The notes under the pieces were generated by a model. It did not search any database. It was not told the origin of the DNA and saw nothing but the letters and a program-made list of their open reading frames with translations. 64,000 bases of DNA from the NCBI GenBank assembly GCA_030704615.1, contig CM060734.1:61644042-61708041 (forward strand), given 5' to 3'. The DNA is from Takakia lepidozioides (taxonomy: Eukaryota; Streptophyta; Takakiopsida; Takakiales; Takakiaceae). Of this stretch, positions 1-10,399 are shown piece by piece. The translations under genes and the position numbers were made by a program. How positions within the stretch are numbered: position 1 is the stretch's first letter; each line of letters starts with the position of its first letter.

Positions 1-1005
1 GAAGCGATAAAGGTGGCAGTTACTTGTCCTGCCTCAATCATAGCAACAACCATTACTTCTAGGTACATAATTTATTGCTACACAAATTGTGTCATTGGCA
101 CTTGCTGTGTATTATATTCTGCAGTGAAAAGCCTTGGATGGCTGCTTCTTTTTCCCTTGTTGAACGGATGGAGTGCAACTGATCTGAGAATGTATTGCAA
201 GAATGCAGTCTGCAATGTAGAGTATGTATGGACAATGTAATGGTGATTCCAGCACTGGATTGTGATACTGGCAACTATGAAGTGCGTAGAGAAAGCAGAC
301 AGACCAAACTTGGGAAGGAGAAATAAAAGAGAGACCACTGGACCACCTGAGGCTCCTCATGATATACTTAGTGCTTCAGAAAATAAATATGGATACTCTA
401 ATGCAGGGTGCACTACAATCTCAGATCCTGCTTTCCACCACTGTGAAGATGGGATTTGTTCTTTGTGGTGATAGGATGTTTTCTTGGAAAGATGCTAGTG
501 TCTGGTGATAGTGGATAGAAATCAGAGTGCTGTCCTAATTTTGGGTTTGGGTGGTGGAGCTTCTCCAACGCTTGAAGATGGAAGTGAATACGAATTTTAA
601 TGAGCTTGATGAGAGGGGCAGCCCTGTGCACGAGTTTGTTCAGCATCTTAAATTTAGACATGTTTGTTTGTTTCTCGTGGTGTGGCTTTGGATGGAGCCC
701 TTGATGAACTTACATGAATATTGTCAAAAGCTAGCGTTAAGCCACCAAGATCCAATCCCACGGTGGATGCTTGAAAGTTCATATAGTGAATGTAAGGGTA
801 TTTGGGTATGTTGTTATTGATTGATGCGGCTTGTGAAAATTGAACATTGAAATGCAGATCCGTCATTTTTCTTCCAGAAAAAAACAAAACACGGGATCTT
901 TGCATGTAACACAGTGGGGATGACCCACCCCTTTTTTCTAAAAAATTGAACGTAGTCATCAGAATTCGTCGCTAGTAGTGCAGAGCAACGCGAAGCCCTA
1001 GTTTG
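1..1005. other. Unassigned sequence, no supported gene
   Basis: Only short open frames are present and none matches a family I recognise. Bases 1-50 read as a plausible exon end with a GTAC donor at about 51, but nothing nearby supports it. The stretch around 545-660 has a fairly long frame (ending FVQHLKF) that I cannot assign. No tRNA or repeat is visible. Confidence 0.4.
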
Positions 1006-1017
1006 TTAGTGAACGAC

Positions 1018-1197
1018 TAGACAACCAGCATGTAGCCCAGTGGTAATGGGCACATACCACGTTGGATGTGGTTGTGGGTTCAAACCACAGTCTAGTGTGT
1101 CATGAAGGTGTCCACCTTTCAACTGGAAGGCAATAGCCCTTGTGGTGAAGAGACACCATAAGTACGCTCCCTTCGGGATGCGTCATACTTTTACTTT
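1018..1197 (+). mobile_element. tRNA-derived SINE, apparently complete
   Basis: The element opens TAGACAACCAGCATG and carries an RNA polymerase III A box (TAGCCCAGTGGTAATGG, about 1033-1049) and B box (GGGTTCAAACC, about 1077-1087), the arrangement of a tRNA-derived SINE head. It ends in a T-rich tail. A perfect 12-bp direct repeat, TTAGTGAACGAC, flanks it at 1006-1017 and 1198-1209, as expected of a target-site duplication from LINE-assisted insertion. A second copy of the family, interrupted by other elements, lies at 35861-37345 and shares the head, the B box and the 3' part with the GAAGGTGTC motif. Confidence 0.85.
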
Positions 1198-1209
1198 TTA
1201 GTGAACGAC

Positions 1210-1954
1210 AGTAGGTTATATTCGTCTGATTGAAAGTTCAAGTATTTTGTTGTTTGTTGTGCATGTGCTACTACTGTTTTTTTTTTCCCTTCAAATTGAA
1301 CGTTATTTAATACTTTAAAGTAAATTTGGTTGCTAATAAAAAAATATAGTTTTTTTTAGTATTCAAAATAGGGTGTCTACAAAAAACCCGTATTACAAAA
1401 TTATGTAATGCAAAAGTACCCAAAAAAAAAAAAAAACCAAATAATACCTCCCAACTATACACCCTTTGTTCGCAGATGGTAACAAAATTTTAGAAGGAGT
1501 GATCTCCCCGGGATGGGTAATCAGCGAAGAAATTTATTCTGACCTTTATTGTACCTTTGCATAGGGGTCGAACTTGAAGTTGATGTTGGCTCATGCGGCC
1601 AAAGCTCCACTAATGGCTACCATATTTAGGGTTGTGTACTCGAATTAAAGTACAGTCAATGGCTAGTGGCCTAATGGTTTTTTTTGTATATTTATGTTCT
1701 TTCTCATTCTTATTAATAATAATATAAACCATTCAGACGGAAGTTAGACTCACCTATCTGAATGCATGTCCGCCATACAGCATAAAACTAGGGCCCTTAC
1801 ATGCCAGGGCTCGGTAGGCTTCTGATTCTCCTCGTGTAGACAAACTCGGCCTCTATTATGGACATGCTCACCCAAACATCGATACGTACCTTCATGCAAA
1901 AATGAAAACATTGGTTGATTTTAGTAATTGCATTTTAAAAAACAATTGTTGTAG
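1210..1954. other. AT-rich spacer, no gene seen
   Basis: Homopolymer-rich sequence (T and A runs near 1277, 1420 and 1677) without an open frame of note. The stretch 1500-1680 looks unlike its surroundings and may be the remnant that truncated the LINE to its right. I see no terminal repeats there. Confidence 0.35.
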
Positions 1955-2939
1955 ATCAAGCCCTAAGTCAGCTGATTCCCCTTAGTTGCAGCAAGATGGT
2001 GTCTAACCAGTCTGCTCCATGGACTAGATAGATGCGTCAAAACTCTAGGAACCCATTTTGCAATGAGGGCAGTGATCTGCGATGTGCTTAGGTCAAGCAC
2101 ACCAAGACCTCCATTTTTCTTTTTTTGGCAAAGCTGATCCCAACTAACCAGGGCACTCTTAAATGGGGAGGCAGGCGAGGCTCTCCAAATAAAATTCCTC
2201 ATCAGGGATTTTATCTGCTTGATGATAGCAGAGCCTGGAGATCACCACACTATTGCTACAAACCACATTGAAGCCAACAACACTGAATTGGTTCACAATC
2301 TGCAAGGCTCTGCCGATCACAAAAAGATGCACAGAAGCCCAGTAAGAAAGCTTCATTTTAAGCTTTGACAGAATTGCAGAGAAACGAAGGTCATCATTCA
2401 GATTATTTCCCACCAGGTGACCCCACAGCTCATGCGCTTGCCCATCTTCAGACTTGAAGCCATCTCAGGCCAAGGTCCAGACCCCAAGTATCGCAGTGCT
2501 TGGAGGACGCCGAGTCTGCAATGTGGTTCAGCAGTCCAATGGATTTTTTCCAATTGATTTTCAGACCAGAGGCTCCACAAAAGGCAACAAGGGAGCTTAG
2601 AGTTGAATCGGCATTGGACTTCAGGTTGTTGTCAATGAGCGGGTAGTGTGGTCGGCATAGAGAGAAGACTTAACAGAAGTAGGACATCCTCAGAAAGAGT
2701 TGGGAATAATTAGACCAAGCGAGTCCTGCCTTTTGTCCAGAAGGTGACCAAGCCCATCAAAAACTATCAAAAACAAAAAGGGGGCCAAAGGACATCATTG
2801 TCTCACTGACTTGAATATAGGAAAGGCCTTAGAAACAACACCATCAACCATGACTCTGTTGGAGGTAGAAGTAAAAAGAATGTTAATCCACTTCAAAAAG
2901 TTCACATAGATTCTCACTGCTTGCAGAGCCCCCAAAAGG
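1955..2939 (-). pseudogene. LINE (L1-type) ORF2 remnant: C-terminal half of reverse transcriptase
   Basis: Read on the minus strand, this continues the reverse transcriptase that begins at 5285-7205. Translating in mixed frames gives the L1 palm features in order: INWSSL next to the junction, then FKSVRQ (the GLRQGDPLSP equivalent, degraded), PFLFLIVFDGL, and SLYADHTTR (the YADD-type active site, with its second Asp changed to His). At 1963-2202 comes the post-RT segment with CQKKKNGGLGVLDL and W-rich sequence. Several stops and frameshifts are present, so it is dead. The open frame stops near 1955, short of the usual 3' end of such elements. Confidence 0.8.
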
Positions 2940-5284
2940 CAGGGTTGCTATTCCGTAAGCCTGGAGGCATGAGCCCAGAAGCCCGTGAGCCCAGCAGAGG
3001 CTCACGCCATGTCAGCATGGAATTCCGAACTTGCAAGGCCTATTTCCGGGAGAGGCGTTTATTTCTGCGGATTGATTAACCATTTTCAATCATTGTAGAT
3101 GTCATCTGTTACATCCATTCCATCCATCTGTTTCATCCATTTAGACGTGGTTTACATACCAAGTCCTTGCATGCTAAGAAATGGATGAATGTCGTTGTGT
3201 TTGAATGGAACATTATTTGGGATGTCCAGGATGAAATAATGGATGAGGATGCATAGTCATCTACGTAGATGAATGTGACTACGTTGTGTGTACGTACGTA
3301 TGTAATCCCGCAACATGTACGCACCCAATAATGCATATGTAATCATAGAGGGAATGAATCCAATACAGGCAAGGATGTGGACAAACAGGGAGGGAAGAAC
3401 AATGGTGGACGTTAGAGGGTTAGTAGGAAGTGTCTTTAAAGGTTGATTGTTTGAGAGGATCGGATGGAGTAAGCAGGAAGCGACGCAAGTTTCCTTACCC
3501 CTTGGATATGAGTCACCCGATTTCGGCAATATGCAAATACACGATTAATCCAATTTACCTCTCCTACTTTTGTAAGCTAGCATGCATTCTACATACTAGC
3601 CAACCATACCATGCATCACCATTTCAAACAAAATAGGACGCACAACATTTGAAAACCATTTCATTTATAAACAAAATTTGTACAACACAAGTCTTTGTAA
3701 TCGGATTCCTAAGCCGGACTAAGCATGCATTTCCTCCCCCACGAGGATCCAAGGTCGGTGTCCCCATCAACGCTCCTTCCGCTTTTGAGGTCGCCCTTCG
3801 AAAGTTGCAATCGCCTCGGATGCGTTTCCCATTTCTGATGCACGCACCCAAGTTGCTTCCACTTGATGATATGCCGGCACATATCAGACAACAACGTTTT
3901 TTTCTTAAGCAAATATTTTTTTTAAACATTTAAAATTTTTATTTTTTATTTTTCTTACAAAACAGGTGGACAATGGCCCTCATATTTCGTATGTGCTGGC
4001 GCATACAAGAGAAAAGTGTTTTATTTTTTATATATAAAAGATAATAATATTTTTTTAAATGTTTTTAATATTGTTTTTAACAAAACAGGGGACAGTGGCC
4101 CTCATATGCACCGGCGCATACTAGACAACAGTATTTTTTTTCAAGAACATATTTTTTAATTTTTTTAATTTTAATTTTCTATTGTTTCTAATTTCTGTAT
4201 TACCAAACAAGGGACACTGGCCCTCATATTTTGCCGATGCATACCACACAACAGTGATTTGTTTTTAAGAACATTTTTTTAATATTTTTTATTTATTGTT
4301 GTTTTACTAAACAGGGGACAGTGGCCCTCATATTAGCCCGCGTATATCAGACAACAAGTGTTTTTTTAATTTTGTTTCTAATTTCTTAATTTTCATTTCT
4401 TTTTAAATGTTTTTTAATTTTTGTCTTAACAAACAGGGGACAAGTGGCCCTCATATTTCATATGCGCCAGCGCATATCAAACAACAGTGTTTTATTTTTA
4501 GATTTTTTTAAATATTTGTTTTCAATTGTTTTAAATTTTTTTTAACAAAACAGGGGACAGTGGCCCTCATATGCGCGCAGCGCATATCAGACAACCGTGT
4601 TTTTTTTTTTTTTTTTCTTAAAATTATTTTTAATTTTTGTCTTACAAAACAGGGGACCGTGGCCCTCATATTTCGTATGCGCCGGCGCATACCAGACAAT
4701 AGTGTTTTTTCAAAAACAAAATTATTTGTTTTAATTTTAATTTTTTAATTTTTTAATTTCTTGGTATACAAAACCGGGGACGGTGGCCCTCATATTTCGT
4801 ATGCACCGGCGCATACCACACAACAGTTTTTTCTTAAGATTTGTTTTAATTATATATATATATATTCCAAAACAGGGGACAGACCTTTATATTTCGTATG
4901 CACTGGCGCATACAAGACAATAGTGTTTTGTTTAAGAAATAAATAAATATTTTTATTTAATTTTTAATTTTTAATTGTTTTTTTAAACAAAACAGGGGAC
5001 AGTTGCCCTCATATTTTGTATGCGCCGGCGCATAACAGACAAGAGTTTTTTTTTTAATAAAATAAAATAAATAAATAATCTAATTTTTGTTTTTACAAAA
5101 CAGGAAGTGTGACCCTCATATTGTCATTTTTTGGCTTCCTCGGATATAAGGTCGTTATGCAGTAATCCGCGGAAATACGTCCCATTTCTTAATGTTTTGA
5201 CGACCCATCCATTCTCATAATCATATATAATTTATATTATGGGCTCACGATTTCCAGCTCACCGCTCACGGTTTAGCATCCCTG
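2940..5284. mobile_element. Non-autonomous hAT-like transposon inserted in the LINE
   Basis: The ends are imperfect inverted repeats of about 20 bp: left CAGGGTTGCTATTCCGTAAG (2940-2959), right the reverse complement of CAGGGATGCTAAACCGTGAG (5265-5284). Starting with CAGGG is typical of hAT elements. The direct repeat CCCAAAAGG occurs at 2931-2939 and 5285-5293; hAT elements usually duplicate 8 bp, so one base of this 9-bp match may be coincidental. Subterminal GAGCCC/GGGCTCAC motifs recur near both ends. Removing the segment joins the LINE reverse transcriptase frame. No transposase-like open frame is present. The right half is occupied by an array of palindromic repeats. Confidence 0.75.
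3860..5130 (+). repeat. Interspersed-palindrome array, about 10 full and 2 partial units
   Basis: Units of roughly 100-125 bp repeat in the same orientation. Each has AAAACAGGGGACAGTGGCCC, then CTCATATTTCGTATGCGCCG, then GCGCATACCAGACAACAGTG, then an AT-rich spacer of T runs. Unit starts fall near 3960, 4085, 4204, 4310, 4431, 4548, 4648, 4770, 4870, 4990 and 5098 (the last partial). The core TATGCGCCGGCGCATA is a perfect 16-bp palindrome in the best units (near 4676 and 5020) and is decayed in others. No coding capacity. Confidence 0.85.
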
Positions 5285-7205
5285 CCCAAAAGGGAACTCC
5301 AATTAATATTGCTACAGGCCTTCTCGAAGTCCAGCATAAGCATGGCCCAAAGGGCTGGTTTTCAGATTGAGCCAAGTGAAGGGCTTCATTAGCCAACAAA
5401 AATGTTATCCAAGATCATCCTGTTCTTCAAGAATCTAGTCTGCTCAGGTCTAATAAGCTTTGCCAACAAGGACTGCAATCAAATTGCTAAATTTGCCTTA
5501 GCAGTGATTTTGTAAGAAGAGTTCAAAAAAATGATAGGCATGTAGTTAGCGAGACTGTCTTTGTCACCTTTATTATAGATGAGGGTAATAACCCCTTGAG
5601 ACATCTGTGAAGCTGACATGATGTCTTTGGCCAAGATGTCATTGGTCATGTTGAGGAAGTCCTCACCAAGAGTTTCCCAAAGGGCATTGAAGAATTCAAC
5701 TGGTAAGCCATCAAGTCTTGGGGTTTTGAGAGAACTGAGGGCTTCAGTGGCTTGCAACAATTCCAAAGAGAAGAAGGGGCAAAATAAGGAAGTCTACTCC
5801 GAGGGAGAAATGACAGAAGCATACGAGCCAAGCACTTCTTCCTTGAAATTTGCATTGGAAGGACCATCCGGAGTCTTTACGAAAAGACTGCCAAAATGCA
5901 AAGTTGTTGTTGTTGCCATTTCCTTGGGCTTAGTGAGGGAGCAGCCATTAGAGATCGGTAATGGAATGCAGAATAGTGACTCCGTCTTTGTTTGGCCTTC
6001 TGGAAAAAATACCCAGTCATTTTCTCGCCCTTCAGTGACCAGTTAACCCCCGCCCTGATGTGAACAAACTTATTTTTTTCGTGAGATATAAGAGGGCCAA
6101 ATTCCGTTTTGCAGTGAGATAGGACTCCATAGTAACAGGGCCAATTCTCCCATTCTCAATGCACTGCTGACAATGCCTCAGGCACTTAGTTAGAGATTTT
6201 GACGAAGAGATTTTTCCAATAGCTAGAGAACGAGAAAGTGATTGAGCCAGGTTCCTAGTAGCTTGAAGCTTGCGTAAGAAGGAGATGGTGGGAGTTTTTT
6301 TTTTTTTTTTTTCCTAGAAAAGGGAAACACCTGGAGCGACAGCTCACAAAGATCCTGAAGCAGTCCAAACATTTTTTAACTGTTGGAGATAATCAGCATG
6401 TTTCAAAATAGAGGGATTCATCTTGAAATAACCATGACCTCTAGGATGCAATCTAGGAGGCTTAAACACAACTTGCACAATGCCATGGTCAAAATCCGGG
6501 AGAATGGGGACCTGGGGCACACTGTTGGACCAATCAAAGGGCGACTGTGAACAGTACACCCTATCAAGCCGAGCCATACAGAGATGCGGAGGCTGTCTTA
6601 AATTAAACCAAGTGAACTTCAGACCAGTAGCAATTATATCGGCATAAACATCAACCAGCCCTCCTGAAAAGCAAAGCAAGTCCCAATCAATTTGCTCAAA
6701 ATTAGAGAGGGATAGGGAGGCGTGAGGCATCTATCATTGAAACTGTCAACCATATTGAAGTCACCAGCTATGACCCAATTAGAAACGTGCAGCATACTAA
6801 GGACCTTGTTTCTAATGATATCCCAAAGGGTAGCATGTTCAATAGACGGATGTGGGGCATAAACGTTGATGAAAGAAACTGGCCAAAGGGGGAAGACGGT
6901 TCAATGAGAAGACATCAAACATGGCCTTGAACCCAAATCCGTGACCTCGTGAATTGAAGAAGCAAGAGTAGGAGAAACCAGGATCGCAGTACCGCCACGA
7001 GAGGTTGACAGAGTTGGATTCCACCAAGCCACATGGGATGGCCAAAAAGAAGTACCAATGGACCTGATTTTGCAATCATCCAATTTCGTCTCTTGAAAGA
7101 AGAACCAGAAGAGGACAAAAGGGAATCAGCCCAAAGCTTGACCCGCCTTCTCCTGGGCATATCAGAACCAATATCTCGGATGTTCCATGAGAACAATGAT
7201 GTCTA
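5285..7205 (-). pseudogene. LINE (L1-type) ORF2 remnant: endonuclease and start of reverse transcriptase
   Basis: On the minus strand, starting near 7196, the apurinic-type endonuclease domain is visible across three frames: MFSWNIRDIG, then LQETKLDD, RGGTAILVS, FINVYAPH, WVIAGDFNMV, then at 6344-6730 FTWFN, ARLDRVYC and PDFDHG (the usual SDH motif as FDH). At 5479-5867 the reverse transcriptase begins with SSLKTPRLDGLPVEFF, followed by GVITLIYNKGDKDSL, NSSYKI and a truncated QTRFLKNRMILDN. The reading then runs to the hAT-like insertion at 2940-5284 and resumes beyond it. Many frameshifts and stops, and a run of T at about 6296-6313, show a long-dead copy. No ORF1 was found upstream. Confidence 0.82.
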
Positions 7206-7654
7206 ATTCATGAAGCAGACAGCCCATGGGAATCACCTCATGATTTGATGGCTAGAAGAACTTGGAGATGAAGCAGACAACAAGATAAGGGTACGGGGAT
7301 GGAGGTCTCGTCCAGTAAGGTCTGTCCTGGCAAAGGATGGAGGAGGTCGAAGAACCAAGTCCACCAGGGGAATGAAAGGTAGGTCTCGCAGGCATGATTG
7401 TGGATGTTCAAATATGAATAAAGCATGCTTCTCATTGCTTGATAATAGCGATATCAATGCGGGCACGTGTGGTTGCGGCGGGGCCCGCATGTGGGAGAGG
7501 GGGTCGCGATGGGTGTGGCGCCCCCTACCCGGCGGGGTCAGTCTGCTCGGGTGAGCTGCCCCGGGGCGCAGGGGAAGCGATAGGGGGGAGTTTGTCTATT
7601 GGGCCCACAAAACACCTGAAATATGTAGATAAATAATTGTTTCAAGGGTTTATA
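7206..7654. other. GC-rich stretch, no gene seen
   Basis: The region 7440-7600 is markedly GC-rich compared with its flanks. It could be the 5' untranslated part of the minus-strand LINE, whose endonuclease frame starts at about 7196. No recognisable protein or RNA. Confidence 0.3.
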
Positions 7655-7780
7655 GAAAGCAGCGGGTAGTGTGGTGGTAAAGAGCAATTTGTGATGAACG
7701 TGAGGTTTGGTATTCAAATCCTAGCAGGTGATATTGTGGTGGTAATGTGTGTTAATTATAAATATATATTTTGTTTGAGG
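7655..7780 (+). mobile_element. Possible tRNA-related SINE head
   Basis: TAGTGTGGTGGTAAAG (A-box-like, about 7667) is followed about 45 bases later by GGTATTCAAATCC (B-box-like with a one-base insertion). The spacing suits an RNA polymerase III promoter of SINE type, but no target-site duplication was found. Confidence 0.35.
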
Positions 7781-7799
7781 AGAGTCTGAAGGTTGGAGT

Positions 7800-8045
7800 T
7801 AGGTGCCGCCAGTTGGTCAGTCTGCTCGCCGGTCAGTCCGCTTGTCGCTCGCCAGTCTGCTGGTGAGTCCGCTCACCAGTCTGCCGGACTAAGTCAGTCC
7901 GCTCGCCAATTGCCAGTTCGCTCACCAGTCTGCCGGTCAGTCCGCTCGCCAATTGTCAGTCTGCTGGTCAGTCCGCACGCCAGTTGGAGTCAGTCTGCTG
8001 GAGGAATCAGTCTCTTGGAGGGTCTGGCCAGTCCGCTAGAAGGTC
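7800..8045 (+). repeat. Degenerate short tandem repeat, CAGTCNGCT-based
   Basis: The words CAGTCTGCTCG, CAGTCCGCT and CGCCAGTCTGC recur about a dozen times with variants in near-tandem order. Unit length is irregular (about 11-22 bp). Open frames across it are compositional. Confidence 0.6.
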
Positions 8046-8289
8046 CACCGCCGTTAAAGAACTAGGACTTAGAAAAAATTCAGAATCTAGACCTGGTGAA
8101 AGGGGGGTGGGTTCATGAGCTCACCCCATGGGCCGTACTGGCGGGGGCCATAGGCGCATTGAAATCGCTATTATCCTATAATGAGAGGCATAAAACATAC
8201 TAAGAAATGATATACAAAGGTTAAATATATCCAATATATTTTGTTATTTTAAACTATCATTAACACTTTTCTTAACTTATGAACTTGAT

Positions 8290-8760
8290 ATCAATCTATG
8301 AAGCGAGACGTTTGTTTTGTTTTGTTTTGTTTTGTAGCATCGTTGAGATCTCCCAAACCGTGGGGGCCCAGCGCGGGTACTTGGTGCCATTGGAAAGCCC
8401 TCGACGAGGAGGGGTGCACCGGCTTGGTCTCAGGATTTTTGGACAAGCGGTGTGGGAGATGTGGAATTCCAAGTACTTTTGGTCGCTGGAAATTCACAAA
8501 AAATAGCAAAAATGGCAAAGTGGGCATTCATATGACAATGGTTGGAGCCTCGACGGGAGAGATATCAATGGAAAGGTCTCCGGTTCAAATCTGGTCGTAG
8601 GATCTGTGGAAAAAAACAAACTTAGATGACATTGGGCCGTTGGAAATTCGGGAAAAATAGCAAAGTGGGCATTTATGGGAGAATGGTTGGAGACAACAAG
8701 GGAGAGGTCTCCGGTTCAAATCTGGTCATAGGCTATGTGGAAAAAAAAATGATTAGATAT
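8290..8760 (+). repeat. Composite TTTTG-headed repeat, copy 1 plus a second partial copy
   Basis: The copy starts with GAAGCGAGACGTTTG followed by several TTTTG units (8300-8335) and has a conserved body of about 270 bp. It ends in a polymerase III B-box-like GGTTCAAATCTGG (about 8583) and a run of A (8608-8613). A second copy of the 3' part follows at 8632-8748, again with the B-box-like word and an A run. The family recurs at least eight times in this window. The A runs and B-box-like word suggest a SINE-like origin, but the head is not a standard tRNA A box. Confidence 0.7.
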
Positions 8761-9192
8761 GGCTAAATCATTAGACTTAGATGACTTAGATGACATTGGA
8801 CAATTGGGCCAACGGCACAGGCTACCCTAGAGGTTGCATTTGGGCATCAACAGAGGAGACGCACTTGGATACATAGGAAATTACACTTGATTTTAGATTT
8901 CAATTCTACACACATGGGCCAACGGCAAGGCTACACTAGAGGTTGTGCTTGGGCCTTGACTTAGGAGATGCACTGGGATACATAGGAAATTGCACTTGAT
9001 CTTAGATTTCAATTCTTCACACATGGGCCAAAGGTACAAGCTACCCTAGAACTCGTACTTGGGCCTCAACACAGGAGATGCACTGGGATACATAGAAGAT
9101 CTTACACTTGGTGGTTAGATGACACTGGACAATTGGGTCAACGGCAAATGCTACCATAGTCAATATATGAAGCGAGACGTTTGTTTTGTTTT
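8761..9192 (+). repeat. Diverged 107-bp-class monomers and the left half of a split composite repeat
   Basis: Four or so diverged monomers carry the words GGGCCAACGGC, GGCTACCCTAGAGG, GGAGACGCACTTGGATACAT and GATTGCACTTGG. At 9166 a new composite copy begins (GAAGCGAGACGTTTGTTTTG) and is cut at 9192 by the retrotransposon. Its continuation resumes at 19828. Confidence 0.7.
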
Positions 9193-9717
9193 TGTCGTGC
9201 GCATATGTATCGCTACACAACTACATCGCTGTCCAAACCACACCACACATATATGCACAATAAAATAGTCTGCCACAATGATATGAAAACTAAACTCACA
9301 CTGTTGACACAGAAACACGAAATACAACACAATCACTCGTTAGAATAAGAGTCAAGCCAGGGGCACCCCAAGCTATGGGGACTCCACCCCACAACATCTT
9401 ACTCTCCCTCCATAAGTACACTCAGATGCTAAGCAACGAGGGAGCTCGGTCGTGCAGGCTCAACTTGAGAGAGATGAGCCGCACGACTGACGAGCTCGTG
9501 AATATAAGATGGTTCAGGTGTCAAGCTAAACTTGACACCTGACTTAACACTTGAACTAATTCCAAGTGTTAAATACAAATAACTAGATTTATTCTAGTTA
9601 GTTTCACACTGTGTTTATTTAACTTGACAGCTGTCGTGCGCATACGTATCGCTACACAACTACATCATTGTCCAAACCACACCACACATATATGCACAAT
9701 AAAATAGTCTGCCACAA
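9193..9717 (-). repeat. Left (3') LTR region with duplicated 86-bp segments
   Basis: The region reads as an 86-bp block (9193-9278, TGTCGTGCGCATATG...CTGCCACAA), the 351-bp block shared with the right end (9279-9629), two bases, then a second copy of the 86-bp block (9632-9717). A polypyrimidine TCGCCCCCCTAG at 9718-9729 would be a polypurine tract on the element's sense strand, placing the 3' LTR start at 9717. The right end has only the 351-bp block clearly, with a much diverged counterpart of the 86-bp block to its left. The exact LTR length (351, 437 or 525 bp) is unresolved. Confidence 0.7.
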
Positions 9718-9973
9718 TCGCCCCCCTAGCTGGTGGTTAGGTCCCTCTAACTCCAGAAAGCTACAAGATGTAATAGCCACAGCCGTACTAAGTCCTCTAT
9801 CACTGTCCCTATTGTACTCAAACTCTATAGACCAAGAGGTCGGGTACAAGAGTAGCCCCATCGTTAGTCGCCGTCTTGCAATCCATGAACTTGAGCCAGG
9901 ATCTCGTGTGTTGGTCTCCTAGTAGCTTGGCCTTGCATTTCTTATTAGCCTTCCATGGTTGTATCCACTCCCA

Positions 9974-10297
9974 CTATCCAATGCAATGCGGACATAACCA
10001 ATCCCCATCAGGAACCATCTCAAGAGGTGGAGTCAAACATCCCATATGCCAACCTCTAGAGCATTGATCACACACCAGCATGGTGGCTGCCCCTCTAGCA
10101 GACCCACACAACATGCACCTCAAACTTGCAGGTACCACTGCCAGGTTTGGGTCAATCCTGCCATCGACATTCGGAATGTGACATGGCGCGCAATTACCCA
10201 CATGGTCCTTCCAAGTCATGCCATCCTGACCCTCCAAGATCAAGACGCCTGAGAGCAATACCTCTCGAACCCTCAAAATAACACGTCCTGCAGTCAC
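9974..10297 (-). CDS. Retrotransposon C-terminal PHD finger module
   Basis: This frame of about 107 codons is the 3' end of the pol region. From about residue 60 it contains a C4HC3 PHD-type zinc finger: C-x2-C (CMLC), 11 residues, C-x2-C (CDQC), four residues, H-x2-C (HMGC), 14 residues, C-x2-C (CPHC), with the conserved Trp (GDWLCPHC) two residues before the last cysteine pair. All eight zinc ligands are intact, unlike the rest of the element. PHD fingers commonly bind histone H3 tails. Attached behind an integrase, such a module would plausibly steer insertion to particular chromatin, as chromodomains do in chromoviruses; that role is inferred. The frame ends at a stop just before the 3' LTR region. 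It is separated from integrase by broken frames, so it is part of a dead polyprotein rather than a gene of its own. Confidence 0.8.
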   Translation of the reverse strand: MTAGRVILRVREVLLSGVLILEGQDGMTWKDHVGNCAPCHIPNVDGRIDPNLAVVPASLRCMLCGSARGAATMLVCDQCSRGWHMGCLTPPLEMVPDGDWLCPHCIG

Positions 10298-10399
10298 ATC
10301 CAGGGTCGTTGGAGCAGTCTGCTACAGATAAACATAGTCACCAGGGTGAAATCTTCGAACCCCAGGACGATAACCCCCACCACACGTATGGTAGCATAC

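Noticed and set aside
3649-3933. 94-codon open frame inside the hAT-like element, considered as a transposase piece
   Set aside because: No hAT dimerisation-domain or zinc-finger motifs; composition is like the surrounding non-coding repeat.
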